From: an archaeon
Lineage (GTDB): Archaea > Nanobdellota > Nanobdellia > Woesearchaeales > UBA9642
Direction: 5' to 3'
Assembly (NCBI GenBank): GCA_020057295.1
Contig: JAGVGF010000006.1
Span: 62,001 to 126,000, forward strand
DNA: 64,000 bases
Below the pieces are notes generated by a model that saw only the letters and a program-made list of their open reading frames with translations, searched no databases and was not told the origin of the DNA. A program made the position numbers and the translations under genes. Of the stretch, positions 17,150-26,735 are shown one piece after another; position 1 is the stretch's first letter, and the number at the start of each line of letters is the position of its first letter.

Positions 17150-19318
17150 ATGGTTGATCGCGTTATGCGAATCATGAACAAGCCTGACTTTATTAGAAAT
17201 ATTGCCACATGTGCACATATTGATCACGGTAAGACAACATTCTCAGATAACTTACTTTTTGGTGCTGGTATGATGTCACAAGAACTTGCTGGAAAAGCAT
17301 GTGTTCTAGATTTTCACGAAGATGAGAAGGCTAGAGGAATCACAATCGATGCAGCAAACGTTTCAATGGTACACGAGTGTGAAGGAGAAGAATATCTAAT
17401 TAATTTAATTGATACTCCTGGACACGTAGATTTCGGTGGAGACGTAACAAGAGCAATGAGAGCAGTAGATGGTGCAATAGTATTATGTTGCGCTGTTGAA
17501 GGAATCATGCCACAAACAGAGACAGTATTGAAACAAGCATTAAGAGAGCGAGTTAAACCGATATTATTCATCAATAAAGTTGACAGATTAATTAAGGAAG
17601 TAAAATTAACTCCTGAAGCAATGCAAGAAAGATTCATGAAGATTATTAATCATGTAAATAAATTAATTATAGATATTAGTCCAGACATGGGACCAAAATG
17701 GCAAGTAAATGTACTTGATGGTTCAGTATGTTTTGGTTCAGCATTTCATAATTGGGCAATGAGTGTTCCTTACATGAAAAAGAAAGGATTAACATTCAAA
17801 ACAATAATTGAAGCATATGATAACGATAGTTGGAAAGAATTAAAGAATATAGCACCTTTACATGAAGTAATTCTAGATGCTGTAATTCAACATCATCCAA
17901 GCCCGGTAAAGTCTCAAGTATATAGAATACCAAAGATATGGCATGGAGAAGTAGATAGTACAATTGGACAATCATTAATGCATGCAGATCCAAAAGGACC
18001 ATTAGCATTTGTTGTGACAAAGATGACTATAGATCCTCAAGCAGGAGAAATATGTGCAGGAAGAGTATTCAGTGGAACTGTACGTAGGGGAGAAACTGTC
18101 AGATTAAACAGAGCAAAAACAGATGTACGTATACAGCAAGTATTCATTTACAATGGAGCAAAAAGAGAAATAGTAGACAATGTTCCAGTAGGAAACATCA
18201 TTGGAATTGCAGGTTTAAGAGGAGCATATCCTGGAGAAACTGTTTCATTTGGTGAAATGGATACATTCGAAGCAATCACACACATTTTCGAACCAGTAAT
18301 GACTAAAGCAATCGAAGCAAAGAAGGCATCAGACTTACCAAAATTAGTAGAAGTATTAATACAAGTCTCTAAAGAAGATCCTTCAATAGTAATTCAGATT
18401 AATCAAGAAACTGGAGAACACTTAATGTCTGGTATGGGAGAATTACACCTTGAAATTATAGAAAATAGAATCAGAACAGAAAAAGGAGTAGATATTCAAT
18501 CCTCACCACCAATTGTAGTATATAGAGAGACAATTACAAAGAATAGTCCGGGATCATTTGAAGGAAAATCTCCAAACAAACACAACAAGTTCTACTTTAC
18601 TGTTGAACCATTGAGTCAAGAATTAAGAGATTCAATAAAAGCTGGAAAGATTCCAACTGGAAGAGTAAAGAAGAATATGCAAGATTTATGGGCAGAACTT
18701 GAAGCCGCAGGAATGGAAACTAAAGAATCAAGAAAAGTTAGAGATGTATACAATGGAAACTTATTAGTAGATGGTACAAGAGGAATTGTACACATTGGTG
18801 AAGTAATTGAAATGGTTTCTGATATGTTTGAGGATGTAATGATGAAAGGACCTCTTGCAAAAGAACCATGCATCGGTGTAAAAGTAATTTTAGATGATGT
18901 AAAACTTCACGAAGATGCAATTCACAGAGGACCAGCACAAGTATACCCAGCAGTAAGAGAGGGTATAAGGGGTGCGATGATGCAGGCAAATCCATTAATG
19001 TTTGAGCCAACTCAAGTATTACAATTTGATGCACCGGTAGAATTTATGGGAGAAATCTCAAAGTTAATCAGCAGCAAGAGAGGACAATTATTAGACATGC
19101 AACAGGAAGGAGCACATATTGCAGTAAAAGGAAAATTGCCTGTTGGAGAGATGTTTGGACTTTCATCTGATTTAAGATCCGCTACTGAAGGACGAGGAAA
19201 CTTCTTCGTATTAGACCAGACATTCGAGAAATTACCTGAAGAATTACAAGGTAAAATAATCAATAACATAAGAAGCAGAAAAGGTCTAAAAGGCGGCGAA
19301 GAAGAGCAATCTGAATAA
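17150..19318 (+). CDS. fusA: Translation elongation factor EF-2
   Basis: Five-domain translocase GTPase, 722 residues. G motifs: AHIDHGKT, RGITID, DTPGH, NKVD. The domain IV tip reads DAIHRGPAQVYP, preserving the His that archaea and eukaryotes modify to diphthamide. Start chosen at ATG 17150 because GGGAG (17140-17144) precedes it; an in-frame ATG at 17138 has no ribosome site. The ~55-nt leader contains GGAGGTAGGAGAAC and a GGAGAAC/GTTTTCC hairpin (17107-17128) that could occlude an upstream ribosome site. Confidence 0.96.
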   Translation: MVDRVMRIMNKPDFIRNIATCAHIDHGKTTFSDNLLFGAGMMSQELAGKACVLDFHEDEKARGITIDAANVSMVHECEGEEYLINLIDTPGHVDFGGDVTRAMRAVDGAIVLCCAVEGIMPQTETVLKQALRERVKPILFINKVDRLIKEVKLTPEAMQERFMKIINHVNKLIIDISPDMGPKWQVNVLDGSVCFGSAFHNWAMSVPYMKKKGLTFKTIIEAYDNDSWKELKNIAPLHEVILDAVIQHHPSPVKSQVYRIPKIWHGEVDSTIGQSLMHADPKGPLAFVVTKMTIDPQAGEICAGRVFSGTVRRGETVRLNRAKTDVRIQQVFIYNGAKREIVDNVPVGNIIGIAGLRGAYPGETVSFGEMDTFEAITHIFEPVMTKAIEAKKASDLPKLVEVLIQVSKEDPSIVIQINQETGEHLMSGMGELHLEIIENRIRTEKGVDIQSSPPIVVYRETITKNSPGSFEGKSPNKHNKFYFTVEPLSQELRDSIKAGKIPTGRVKKNMQDLWAELEAAGMETKESRKVRDVYNGNLLVDGTRGIVHIGEVIEMVSDMFEDVMMKGPLAKEPCIGVKVILDDVKLHEDAIHRGPAQVYPAVREGIRGAMMQANPLMFEPTQVLQFDAPVEFMGEISKLISSKRGQLLDMQQEGAHIAVKGKLPVGEMFGLSSDLRSATEGRGNFFVLDQTFEKLPEELQGKIINNIRSRKGLKGGEEEQSE

Positions 19319-19404
19319 ATATTTATTATTTTTTCTTTTATTATTTTATTATTCAACTTATTTCTAAACAACAACTATTTAAATAATCATTCTTATCGTA
19401 AGCT

Positions 19405-19713
19405 ATGACTTTCATCATTATATATGTTACACATAAGAATTTGAAAGAAGCAAAAAAGATAAGCTCGCATCTTCTTAAGAAAAGACTCATAGCATGCGTG
19501 AATTTCTTTCCAATAGAAAGTAATTATTGGTGGAATAATAAAATAACTAATTCAAAAGAGATTATCTCATTGTTGAAGACTAAGAAAGAAAATTGGTTGA
19601 AAGTAAAGTCAGAAGTTAAGAAAATTCATCCATACACAACTCCATGCATTATGAAGTTTGACGTTGAAGCAAATGATGATTATGAGAAATGGATTAATAA
19701 AGAAATAACATAA
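19405..19713 (+). CDS. cutA: CutA-like divalent-cation tolerance protein
   Basis: 102 residues, full length for the trimeric CutA family: FIIIYVTHKNLKEAKKIS start, LIACVNFFPIESNYWWNNKI with the conserved Cys and aromatic signature, and HPYTTPCIMKF. CutA was linked to copper tolerance in E. coli, but its role in archaea is not settled. TATTTAAATAA lies about 27 nt before the ATG (leaderless). It stands alone between EF-2 and EF-1A. Confidence 0.9.
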   Translation: MTFIIIYVTHKNLKEAKKISSHLLKKRLIACVNFFPIESNYWWNNKITNSKEIISLLKTKKENWLKVKSEVKKIHPYTTPCIMKFDVEANDDYEKWINKEIT

Positions 19714-19892
19714 AATTCATTGCCAATCTATCACTTTCTAATGGAAAATATCCTCTAGGTATCTTTAATATATTCTCCTATACAAAAGCAAAATATTTAT
19801 AAAGGAACTAAAATTCCTAGTATCATCCCGTTGTTGGGGTAATTATTTAAAATAAAGTTATATTTAGCTTACAATATTAGGAGGAATGTAAA

Positions 19893-21203
19893 ATGGCAAA
19901 GAATAAGGAACATATAAATCTTGTATTCGTAGGTCACGTAGATCACGGAAAATCAACTACTGTAGGTAGATTATTATACGATTCTGGTAATGTAGACGAA
20001 CAAGCAATGAGAAAATTAAAGGATAAGGCTCAAGAATTAGGAAAGGGCGGATTCGAATTTGCATTCGTTATGGATAATTTAAAGGAAGAACAAGAGAGAG
20101 GAGTTACAATTGACTTATCTCACAAGAAGTTCGAAACTGATAAATATTTCTTCACAATAATCGATGCTCCTGGACACAAGGACTTCGTTAAGAATATGAT
20201 TACTGGTGCATCCCAAGCAGATGCTGCAGTTTTAGTATGTGGTGCAAACGAGATTAAGGGAACTGAAGGAGTTACAGAATTACCACCACAAACAGTTGAA
20301 CACGCAAGATTAACAAAAATCTTAGGCGTAGGACAATTAATAGTTGCTGTAAATAAAATGGATATGCAGGGTTACTCACAAGAAAGATTTGAAGGAGTAA
20401 AGAAAGCAATCACAGCATTACTAAAGACTTCCGGTTGGAAAGTTGAAAATGTACAGTTTATAGCTATTGCATCATTACCTGGAGAAAATATTGTAAAAAA
20501 ATCCGATAAGATGCCATGGTATACTGGACCAACATTATTAGAAGCAATTAACAATTTAGCTGTTCCACAGAAACCAACTGATTTACCATTGAGATTACCA
20601 ATCCAAGATGTATATAACATCACAGGTATTGGTGTAGTCCCAGTAGGTAGAGTTGAAACTGGTGTAATTAAGGTTAACGATAAGGTTGTAGCAGTTCCAG
20701 GAAGAGAAGGTAAAGGAGTTCCTGGAGATGTAAAGACTGTCGAGATGCATCACGAGCAGATGCCAGAAGCAGGTCCTGGTGACAATGTCGGATTATCAAT
20801 CAGAGGATTTGGTAAGAAAGATGTTGCAAGAGGAGATGTTATTGGTCATGCTACTGATGTTCCAACTGTAGCAACAGAATTCACAGCACAGATTGTTGTT
20901 TTAAATCATCCAAGTGTAATAACTGTAGGTTATACTCCAGTATTTCACATACATACAGCACAGGTTGCATGTACAGTTTTGGAGATTGTTAAACAATTAA
21001 ATCCTATGACTGGTGAAACATTGAAGGAGCATCCAGACTTTATCAAGAATGGAGACGCAGCAATTGTAAAGTTCAAGCCAGTACAACCATTAGTAATTGA
21101 AACTCACAAGACAATACCACAAATGTCAAGATTTGCAATCAGAGATTCTGGTTCAACAGTAGCAGCTGGTATGTGTATTGAAGTTGTCAAGAAACAAATG
21201 TAA
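19893..21203 (+). CDS. tuf: Translation elongation factor EF-1 alpha
   Basis: 436-residue archaeal EF-1A delivering aminoacyl-tRNA. GTPase motifs [13 protein letters not shown] and NKMD are present, followed by the two beta-barrel domains with [11 protein letters not shown] and a C-terminus rich in conserved strands ([16 protein letters not shown]). GGAGG lies 8 nt before the ATG. The promoter is probably ATATTTATAAAGG at 19792-19804, leaving a ~65-nt leader that includes CCCGTTGTTGGGG. S10 follows after 67 nt, the usual archaeal arrangement. Confidence 0.97.
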   Translation: MAKNKEHINLVFVGHVDHGKSTTVGRLLYDSGNVDEQAMRKLKDKAQELGKGGFEFAFVMDNLKEEQERGVTIDLSHKKFETDKYFFTIIDAPGHKDFVKNMITGASQADAAVLVCGANEIKGTEGVTELPPQTVEHARLTKILGVGQLIVAVNKMDMQGYSQERFEGVKKAITALLKTSGWKVENVQFIAIASLPGENIVKKSDKMPWYTGPTLLEAINNLAVPQKPTDLPLRLPIQDVYNITGIGVVPVGRVETGVIKVNDKVVAVPGREGKGVPGDVKTVEMHHEQMPEAGPGDNVGLSIRGFGKKDVARGDVIGHATDVPTVATEFTAQIVVLNHPSVITVGYTPVFHIHTAQVACTVLEIVKQLNPMTGETLKEHPDFIKNGDAAIVKFKPVQPLVIETHKTIPQMSRFAIRDSGSTVAAGMCIEVVKKQM

Positions 21204-21270
21204 ATATTATTTTTATAATTTTTTTATTATTATGATATGATGAACTAACTGTTCACCATTGGAGTAAACA

Positions 21271-21582
21271 ATGCAGAAGGCAAGAATCAAATTAGCAAGC
21301 ACCGACATCAATAAGATTAATCAGACATGTGAGTATATCAAAGATGTCGCTTCAAAGACTGGCGTAGTAATTAAAGGACCAATACCTCTTCCTACTAAAA
21401 AGTTAAAGATAACTACTAGAAAAGGTCCATGCGGTAACGGTACAGCAACTTGGGACAGATTTGAAATGCGAGTTCATAAAAGATTAATTGACTTAGGCAT
21501 TGATGAAAGAGCATTGAGATTAGTCATGAAGGTTCCAATTCCAGAAGGATTGAACATTGAAATCGAAATGATTGATGAATAA
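21271..21582 (+). CDS. rps10: Ribosomal protein S10
   Basis: 103 residues matching uS10: [61 protein letters not shown] and an [13 protein letters not shown] end. The loop between PLPTKK and the [16 protein letters not shown] segment binds the 30S head. Start ATG 21271 with GGAGTAAACA upstream. The gene sits downstream of tuf and may be co-transcribed with it. Confidence 0.96.
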   Translation: MQKARIKLASTDINKINQTCEYIKDVASKTGVVIKGPIPLPTKKLKITTRKGPCGNGTATWDRFEMRVHKRLIDLGIDERALRLVMKVPIPEGLNIEIEMIDE

Positions 21583-21650
21583 ATACTGATTCTAAATTTT
21601 TTATTTAAGAACAATTCTTTAAAGTTTAATTGATTCACATTTTTGTGATT

Positions 21651-22118
21651 TTAATTTTCTATTAACGTCTCTAATGCTTTCAAAGCATAGAATTTTATAT
21701 CTTCTTTAATATCTTTTGCAGATTCTAATTCCTCACTAGTAAACCATTTACAGTTTTCTGTTTTTTCAGTTTCTGACAGAACAAGTTCATCTGTTTTCGC
21801 TTTAGCAAAAAATGTGAGTGTAACATGTTCATGATTCTCATTTATTCTGTGTCTATTCATGAATATTGGCGGTATAAGTTCTTTATAATTCGCATATTTC
21901 CATAAGGGATGATTATGATTAAAGTACAATTCAACATCTAATCCTACTTCTTCTTTAACTTCACGTATTGCCGCCTGATTTGGATCTTCATCTAGTTCGA
22001 TATGACCTCCGACGCTCAGCCATATATGATATTTATCATGCTTTCGTAAGAGAACCTTATTTTTATAAACAACAAAAACTTCTACACAGAAATCTATTTT
22101 TTCGTGAATGTGAGGCAT
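21651..22118 (-). CDS. Nudix hydrolase
   Basis: 155 residues with a perfect Nudix box from Gly38 to Gly59 (G-x5-E-x7-REVKEEVG), preceded by VEVFVVYKNKVLLRKHDKYHIWLSVGG. Nudix enzymes cleave nucleoside diphosphate-linked compounds; the substrate is not predictable here. The gene stands convergent to the EF-1A/S10 unit and divergent from the EEP-family gene. Confidence 0.87.
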   Translation of the reverse strand: MPHIHEKIDFCVEVFVVYKNKVLLRKHDKYHIWLSVGGHIELDEDPNQAAIREVKEEVGLDVELYFNHNHPLWKYANYKELIPPIFMNRHRINENHEHVTLTFFAKAKTDELVLSETEKTENCKWFTSEELESAKDIKEDIKFYALKALETLIEN

Positions 22119-22194
22119 AATATTAAATTAGTATCATAATTTATAACTTTTTTGTTAATTGCTTTGCTTTTAGTAAACTTTATTAATATCTTCG

Positions 22195-22953
22195 ATGAGT
22201 TTTATGTTTATGTCTGATTCGATAAAAGTGGTGAGCTTTAATATAGAGTATTGTGCGTCTATAACTCAAGGTTATTGGGAATATGCTTTTTCTTGGTGGA
22301 AATATATTATACCGCATAATATTAATGCTATATGGAAAATTTCTGAATTAATTAATAAAGATGATATTGATATAGCCACATTCACAGAGATTGATGGTGG
22401 AAGTTATAGAACTAAGCATAAGAATTATCTTAATATAATGTCTCAACTAACTAATCTTAAGAGAAATACATTTTTCCCAGTACACAGTCTTGGTAAATTA
22501 TTTAATCAAGGTAATGGGATATTAACAAAATACGATTTGATAGAAGCTAAAAATATTAAGCTAGAGACTAATGGAGAAAATAGATATTTAAGCGTTAGTA
22601 AATTAAAATTCGGCGATACAGAAGTTAACGTGATGACTACACAATTAGCTTTAGGACACATTAGCAGAGTAAAAGAATTAAGACATATTGTTAGAATAAT
22701 TAATGAAACTCCTGGACTAGTAATATTTACGGGAGACTTGAATACACATAACGAAAAAGAATTAGATATATTAAAAGAGACTAGATTAAAAAGGATAGAA
22801 ACACCGCAAACATTTCCATCATGGGCCCCTAAAAAAAGGTTAGATTATGTATTTTACAGTCCTGAATTTGAGGTAGTAAATAGTTACGTTCTAGAAGAGT
22901 TAAAAATCTCAGATCATTTACCGATAGTTGCAGAATTTAAAATAAAAAAATAA
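22195..22953 (+). CDS. Endonuclease/exonuclease/phosphatase (EEP) family hydrolase
   Basis: The 252-residue protein has the EEP active-site set: SFNIEY near the start, TFTEID (metal-binding Glu), FTGDLNTH, RLDYVFYSP and a terminal SDHLPI (catalytic Asp-His). The family includes AP endonucleases, phosphodiesterases and lipid phosphatases; no signal or membrane segment is present, so it is probably cytosolic. In-frame ATGs at 22204 and 22210 also fit; 22195 is used because TTTATTAATA lies near its expected TATA distance. Confidence 0.8.
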   Translation: MSFMFMSDSIKVVSFNIEYCASITQGYWEYAFSWWKYIIPHNINAIWKISELINKDDIDIATFTEIDGGSYRTKHKNYLNIMSQLTNLKRNTFFPVHSLGKLFNQGNGILTKYDLIEAKNIKLETNGENRYLSVSKLKFGDTEVNVMTTQLALGHISRVKELRHIVRIINETPGLVIFTGDLNTHNEKELDILKETRLKRIETPQTFPSWAPKKRLDYVFYSPEFEVVNSYVLEELKISDHLPIVAEFKIKK

Positions 22954-22963
22954 AGTAAAATAA

Positions 22964-24076
22964 TTATCTCACGCTAGTATATCCGCCCTTAATACCTTTC
23001 TTTGAGAATACTATCTGATATAATTGTATATTTCTACATCTAAACGAACCAGCGCAACTTAAAAGATAGTATCGCCACATACGATAAAATCTATCATCAT
23101 ATATCGGTTTTGTTCCTTTTAGTTCATGCCATGTTCTTTCAAAGTTTGCATGCCATCCCATCAATGTTTTATCATAATCAGCACCAAAATTGTGCCAGTC
23201 TTCAAGAGTAAAAAGTCCTTCAGCTGCTGCTGTAAGCTGTTTTGCTGATGGCAACATCGAATTAGGGAATATATACTTAGCAGTCCACGGTTCTGTAACA
23301 ACTACAGACTTATTTCCGGCAATAGTATGCAATAAGAATAATCCATGATCCTTCAAACATTTGTTTGCAAGCTCCATAAATGCTCGATAGTTCTTGTAAC
23401 CTATATGTTCACATAATCCTACAGATACTATACGATCAAACTGTCCGTGAGCTTCACGATAATCTGCTTCTATGAACGTTACAGGTAAACCTTTACACCA
23501 TTCTCTAGAATAAGCAATCTGTTCTTTACTAATATTGTAACTTACAACTTCACAACCGTATTCTTTTGCCATGAATCTTGCAAGTCCTCCGAATCCTCCT
23601 CCTAATTCAAGAACTCTCATTCCTTTTTTTAACTGAAGTTTTTCACATACTAATCTTAATTTTGCAACTTGTGCTTGATCTAATGTTTTTGCATTCTTCC
23701 AATATCCACAAGTGTACTGCATATTTTTGTCAAGCATTCTTGTGTACAATTCGTTTCCTAAATCGTAATGTTCCTGTGCTACAACTTTAGATTTAGATTT
23801 TGTTTGTTGATTAAACAATAACGATTTTATTGCTCCAGCCACAATTATTGTTTTTGAAACATGTTTATCTAATTCAGCATCTAATACTTTGTAGAAGAAT
23901 TGGTCTAAATCTTTTACATCCCACCAACCGTCCATATATGCTTCTCCAAGTCCTAAAGTACCTTGTGACAAAATTCTAGAGTATAAATTAGGATTATGTA
24001 CATGTATGTCCCACGTATTAGGACCATCAATTACGACTCCTGCATGATTCAACAATTTCTGTATTTTTTCTTTCAT
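22964..24076 (-). CDS. Cyclopropane-fatty-acid-synthase-type SAM methyltransferase
   Basis: 370 residues. The SAM site LELGGGFGGLARFMA is flanked by the residues that bind bicarbonate in bacterial CFA synthase: Cys in QYTCGYWKNAKTLDQAQ, Glu in VGLCEHIGYKNY, His and Ile in LLHTIAG, and Tyr in HNFGADYDKTLM. The enzyme class methylenates or methylates a cis double bond in a lipid acyl chain. ATG 24076 is chosen because GAGGT precedes it; the frame is open to 24163. It follows the FAD reductase gene by 68 nt on the same strand. The substrate in an archaeon with isoprenoid lipids is unknown. Confidence 0.88.
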   Translation of the reverse strand: MKEKIQKLLNHAGVVIDGPNTWDIHVHNPNLYSRILSQGTLGLGEAYMDGWWDVKDLDQFFYKVLDAELDKHVSKTIIVAGAIKSLLFNQQTKSKSKVVAQEHYDLGNELYTRMLDKNMQYTCGYWKNAKTLDQAQVAKLRLVCEKLQLKKGMRVLELGGGFGGLARFMAKEYGCEVVSYNISKEQIAYSREWCKGLPVTFIEADYREAHGQFDRIVSVGLCEHIGYKNYRAFMELANKCLKDHGLFLLHTIAGNKSVVVTEPWTAKYIFPNSMLPSAKQLTAAAEGLFTLEDWHNFGADYDKTLMGWHANFERTWHELKGTKPIYDDRFYRMWRYYLLSCAGSFRCRNIQLYQIVFSKKGIKGGYTSVR

Positions 24077-24144
24077 AATAAATACCTCGCATTTATTTTT
24101 TATATTTTTATTTCTTATATTTTGAATAATATCTGAGTTCAGAG

Positions 24145-25491
24145 TTATTTTCTCAAAACACATTTATCATACAAATTTTTAAATCTGTAATTAGCATCAT
24201 ATTTTTTCTTTAGTTTATCGTAAGTCTTTTTATTATATAACTCCCAAAATTTTTTCTCATCGTAATACGCTGTTGAATATAAAGATTTTTTTCCGCGGAG
24301 TTTCTCTACGATAAATTCTACTTTCTTGTTTAAGTATCCGTCTTCTTTACCTGTTTTTACTACATCCCAGAATCCAAAATTAATATATAATATTTCTGGT
24401 TTCATCACGTATAAATCGTATTTCGCTTTACCGTTAAGCGGTTGTGTTGGGCACATCCATACAGGAGCTATTCCTATCTCTTTTTGAAAAAAATCCAAAA
24501 ATTCTGGAGCGTTTGCTATAGGAATTTCTACATCTTGTATAACTGATTCTTTTTTTATTCCAAAAAATGCATCTATCTTTTCTAATATTTTAGTTTTTCC
24601 TGCAAATGCACGTATTTTCCAATAAGTTGTAGATTTCAAAAATTTCTTACCAACTAAAAATCTTACAATTTTATTTTGCACTCCAAAACTTGATGAACAC
24701 CAGAACCAGTCAGTATCCCATCTCCAGATATAATCTTTTATTGTTAAATAATCAGTAGTTTTTGTTTTTATCGATTTATAATAGATATTCATATAAGTAT
24801 AATCACTAACATAAGGAGCAGAGCTAACGCATTCTCCAATAGTTAGATACATTTCATTTTCACTAAATATAGATCCATCTACAAATGTCAAATCTTTTGA
24901 TTTTCTATATTTTTTACAATTAGAATTCACAGCATCAAAATAAGATTTAGAATTATCATATTTAGTGTGTGTTAACTTCACGTAAGGAAGTGTTTTTACA
25001 AGTTTGACTTTTAATCTTAATACATATCCAAATGTTCCGTAAGAGTTCGGAAATCCATAAAATAAATCTTTATATTTATTAGTTCTAGTGCATACGACTA
25101 TTCTTCCATCGCCAAGTAATAGTTCTAATTCTTCTATTGTTTCATGAACTAAGCCGTATTTGAATGATGAAGATTCAATCCCTCCACCAGTTGTTGCTCC
25201 TCCAATAGTTATGGATTTTAATTGTGGAACGACAGTCGGCATTAAACTATATTTTAGTGTCTCTTCTACTAATTCTTCGTACGTTGTCATTCCTTCTACA
25301 TCTGCTATAAGATTTTTTGAGTCAATATTAAGAACGTGATTAAAATTTTTTACATTAATCTTTTTTGCATTAACATCTCTGTGCCTAAACAGATTTGAAG
25401 TATCTTTCTGGAGAACAACTGCACCATCAATTGATTTAAATTCTTCTAATAGAATACGTTTACGTTCTTCAAAACCCCCATAACTATCCAT
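24145..25491 (-). CDS. DHCR24-like FAD-linked oxidoreductase
   Basis: 448 residues with a PCMH-type FAD domain. ADVEGMTTYEELVEETL and TVGG-like TIGGATTGGGIESSSFKYGL match the signature of the DHCR24/Diminuto Delta24-reductase group (GIESSSxKYGL), followed by ELLLGDGRIV. These enzymes reduce an isolated C=C bond. Start is set at ATG 25491 because the longer frame would run into tRNA-Ser(CGA); a TTTTTAAAAG element lies about 27 nt upstream. Pairing with the methyltransferase parallels actinobacterial TmsA/TmsB (BfaA/BfaB), which make 10-methyl fatty acids. Confidence 0.82.
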   Translation of the reverse strand: MDSYGGFEERKRILLEEFKSIDGAVVLQKDTSNLFRHRDVNAKKINVKNFNHVLNIDSKNLIADVEGMTTYEELVEETLKYSLMPTVVPQLKSITIGGATTGGGIESSSFKYGLVHETIEELELLLGDGRIVVCTRTNKYKDLFYGFPNSYGTFGYVLRLKVKLVKTLPYVKLTHTKYDNSKSYFDAVNSNCKKYRKSKDLTFVDGSIFSENEMYLTIGECVSSAPYVSDYTYMNIYYKSIKTKTTDYLTIKDYIWRWDTDWFWCSSSFGVQNKIVRFLVGKKFLKSTTYWKIRAFAGKTKILEKIDAFFGIKKESVIQDVEIPIANAPEFLDFFQKEIGIAPVWMCPTQPLNGKAKYDLYVMKPEILYINFGFWDVVKTGKEDGYLNKKVEFIVEKLRGKKSLYSTAYYDEKKFWELYNKKTYDKLKKKYDANYRFKNLYDKCVLRK

Positions 25492-25542
25492 GAAATTATC
25501 AATAATAATGCTTTTAAAAAGGTTGCTAAAATGAAAGTATAA

Positions 25543-25667
25543 CGCCGACGCCCAGATTTGAACTGGGAAACCTTTCGGAAATGGTTCTTTTGGGCGAAAG
25601 ACCAAAAGTTTCGAAATAGCATTTCGCCATTCGAGACCATCGCAGTACCAGATTGTGCCACGCCGGC
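25543..25667 (-). tRNA. tRNA-Ser(CGA), intron-containing
   Basis: Class II tRNA with 7-bp acceptor stem (one G-T pair), long variable arm, T-arm CCCAG/CTGGG and discriminator G. The anticodon stem ATGGT/ACCAT is interrupted: loop CTCGAA, then a 43-nt intron (25587-25629), then A. The anticodon is CGA (25631-25633). The intron sits at canonical position 37/38, and its ends pair (GGCGAAA/TTTCGCC) to form the bulge-helix-bulge cut by the archaeal splicing endonuclease. The exact boundaries could shift by 1-2 nt. Without the intron it is 82 nt, like tRNA-Ser(TGA) at 32161. Confidence 0.92.
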
Positions 25668-25758
25668 ATAGTATATGAGATAGATAACATCTTATAAATT
25701 TTCTCGAAAAATATATAAAACAGCATTGGTTTCAAAAAGTATACTTGGAGGATTAAGA

Positions 25759-26001
25759 ATGGATGATATAGAACCTTACGATCACTTAAGAACAATATTA
25801 AGAGCAGAAGGATTCATGGCAGAAATATATAGAAGTACTAAAGGAATATATTTAGGAATACCTGTAGAGCAAATAGCTCAAGATAAAAATAAACAAAGCA
25901 TGGTTAAAGAAGCAATGGATAGAATTGCTGATGATTTAGGATTACATCCAGAAACTCATATATGTCAACACAGAATACAAATAAAATATTCTTTACTATA
26001 A
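25759..26001 (+). CDS. Small conserved-looking protein, unknown
   Basis: 80 residues from ATG 25759, preceded by GGAGG (25747-25751). The sequence is soluble and mixed alpha/beta: MDDIEPYDHLRTILRAEGF, then GIYLGIPVEQIAQ, an MVKEAMDRIADDLGL helix and HICQHRIQIKYSLL. No family is recognised. An upstream in-frame start at 25726 lacks a ribosome site. It lies between tRNA-Ser(CGA) and the phosphoribosyltransferase gene. Confidence 0.6.
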   Translation: MDDIEPYDHLRTILRAEGFMAEIYRSTKGIYLGIPVEQIAQDKNKQSMVKEAMDRIADDLGLHPETHICQHRIQIKYSLL

Positions 26002-26059
26002 ATATGCGGCAGCTAGAACATATCGATAATTTTTTATAGACATAATATTCTCTAAATGT

Positions 26060-26716
26060 ATGGCGTCTAAACCTATAATTATTCCAGACAATAACAATAA
26101 TTATTCAATTGAACAATTAAGCGTTCCAACACATTATCGTGAATATTTAAGTAATGTAATGATTCCAAGAGGTCTTATAAAAGATCGTATTGAAAAACTT
26201 GCTCAAGAAATTCACGAAGATTATCAAGATAAAAGTATACATTTAGTGTGTGTATTGAAAGGTGGAGAAAAGATTTTTGCTGATTTAACAAATAGTTTAC
26301 ACACGTTAAATAGCAGATATGGTCAGAAAAGCATTCCTATAACACATGACTTCATCAAAGCTTCAAGCTACATCAATACACAGACAAGTGGTTCAGTAAA
26401 TGTATCTACAGATCATAAACAATTAGAAAGTCTCAAAGATAAACATATACTTCTCGTTGAGGACATAATCGATACTGGAAAAACGATAGTTGCATTGAAG
26501 GAAATAATATCGAAGCACAATCCTAAATCATTAAAGGTAATTAGCCTATTAATTAAACGAATTAATCACAGTAATGGTTTTGTTCCAGATTATTGTGGAT
26601 TTTCTATACCAAACGAATTTGTCGTTGGATACTGTCTTGATTATAATGAACATTTTAGAGATTTACAACACATATGTGTTCTCAATACTCTTGGAAAGAA
26701 TTCATTCAAAGCATAA
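26060..26716 (+). CDS. hpt: Hypoxanthine/guanine phosphoribosyltransferase-like enzyme
   Basis: The 218-residue protein carries the HPRT features: LVCVLKGGEKIFADL (PPi-binding loop), a flexible loop with KASSYINTQTSGSVNV, the PRPP motif HILLVEDIIDTGKT (near residue 135), and a C-terminal hood with FVVGYCLDYNEHFRDL, the eukaryote/bacterial HGPRT style rather than the short archaeal Hpt. It would salvage purine bases with PRPP, in line with a host- or community-dependent lifestyle (inference). Confidence 0.85.
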   Translation: MASKPIIIPDNNNNYSIEQLSVPTHYREYLSNVMIPRGLIKDRIEKLAQEIHEDYQDKSIHLVCVLKGGEKIFADLTNSLHTLNSRYGQKSIPITHDFIKASSYINTQTSGSVNVSTDHKQLESLKDKHILLVEDIIDTGKTIVALKEIISKHNPKSLKVISLLIKRINHSNGFVPDYCGFSIPNEFVVGYCLDYNEHFRDLQHICVLNTLGKNSFKA

Positions 26717-26735
26717 ATATAATATCGCAAAATAT

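Noticed and set aside
22964-24163. Longer start of the methyltransferase overlapping the FAD reductase
   Set aside because: ATG 24076 has a GAGGT ribosome site and matches the start of CFA synthases; the extra 29 residues are Asn/Ile-rich and unlike the family.
25492-25605. N-terminal extension of the FAD reductase
   Set aside because: It would be encoded by tRNA-Ser(CGA) sequence; the shorter start has a TATA element at the right distance.
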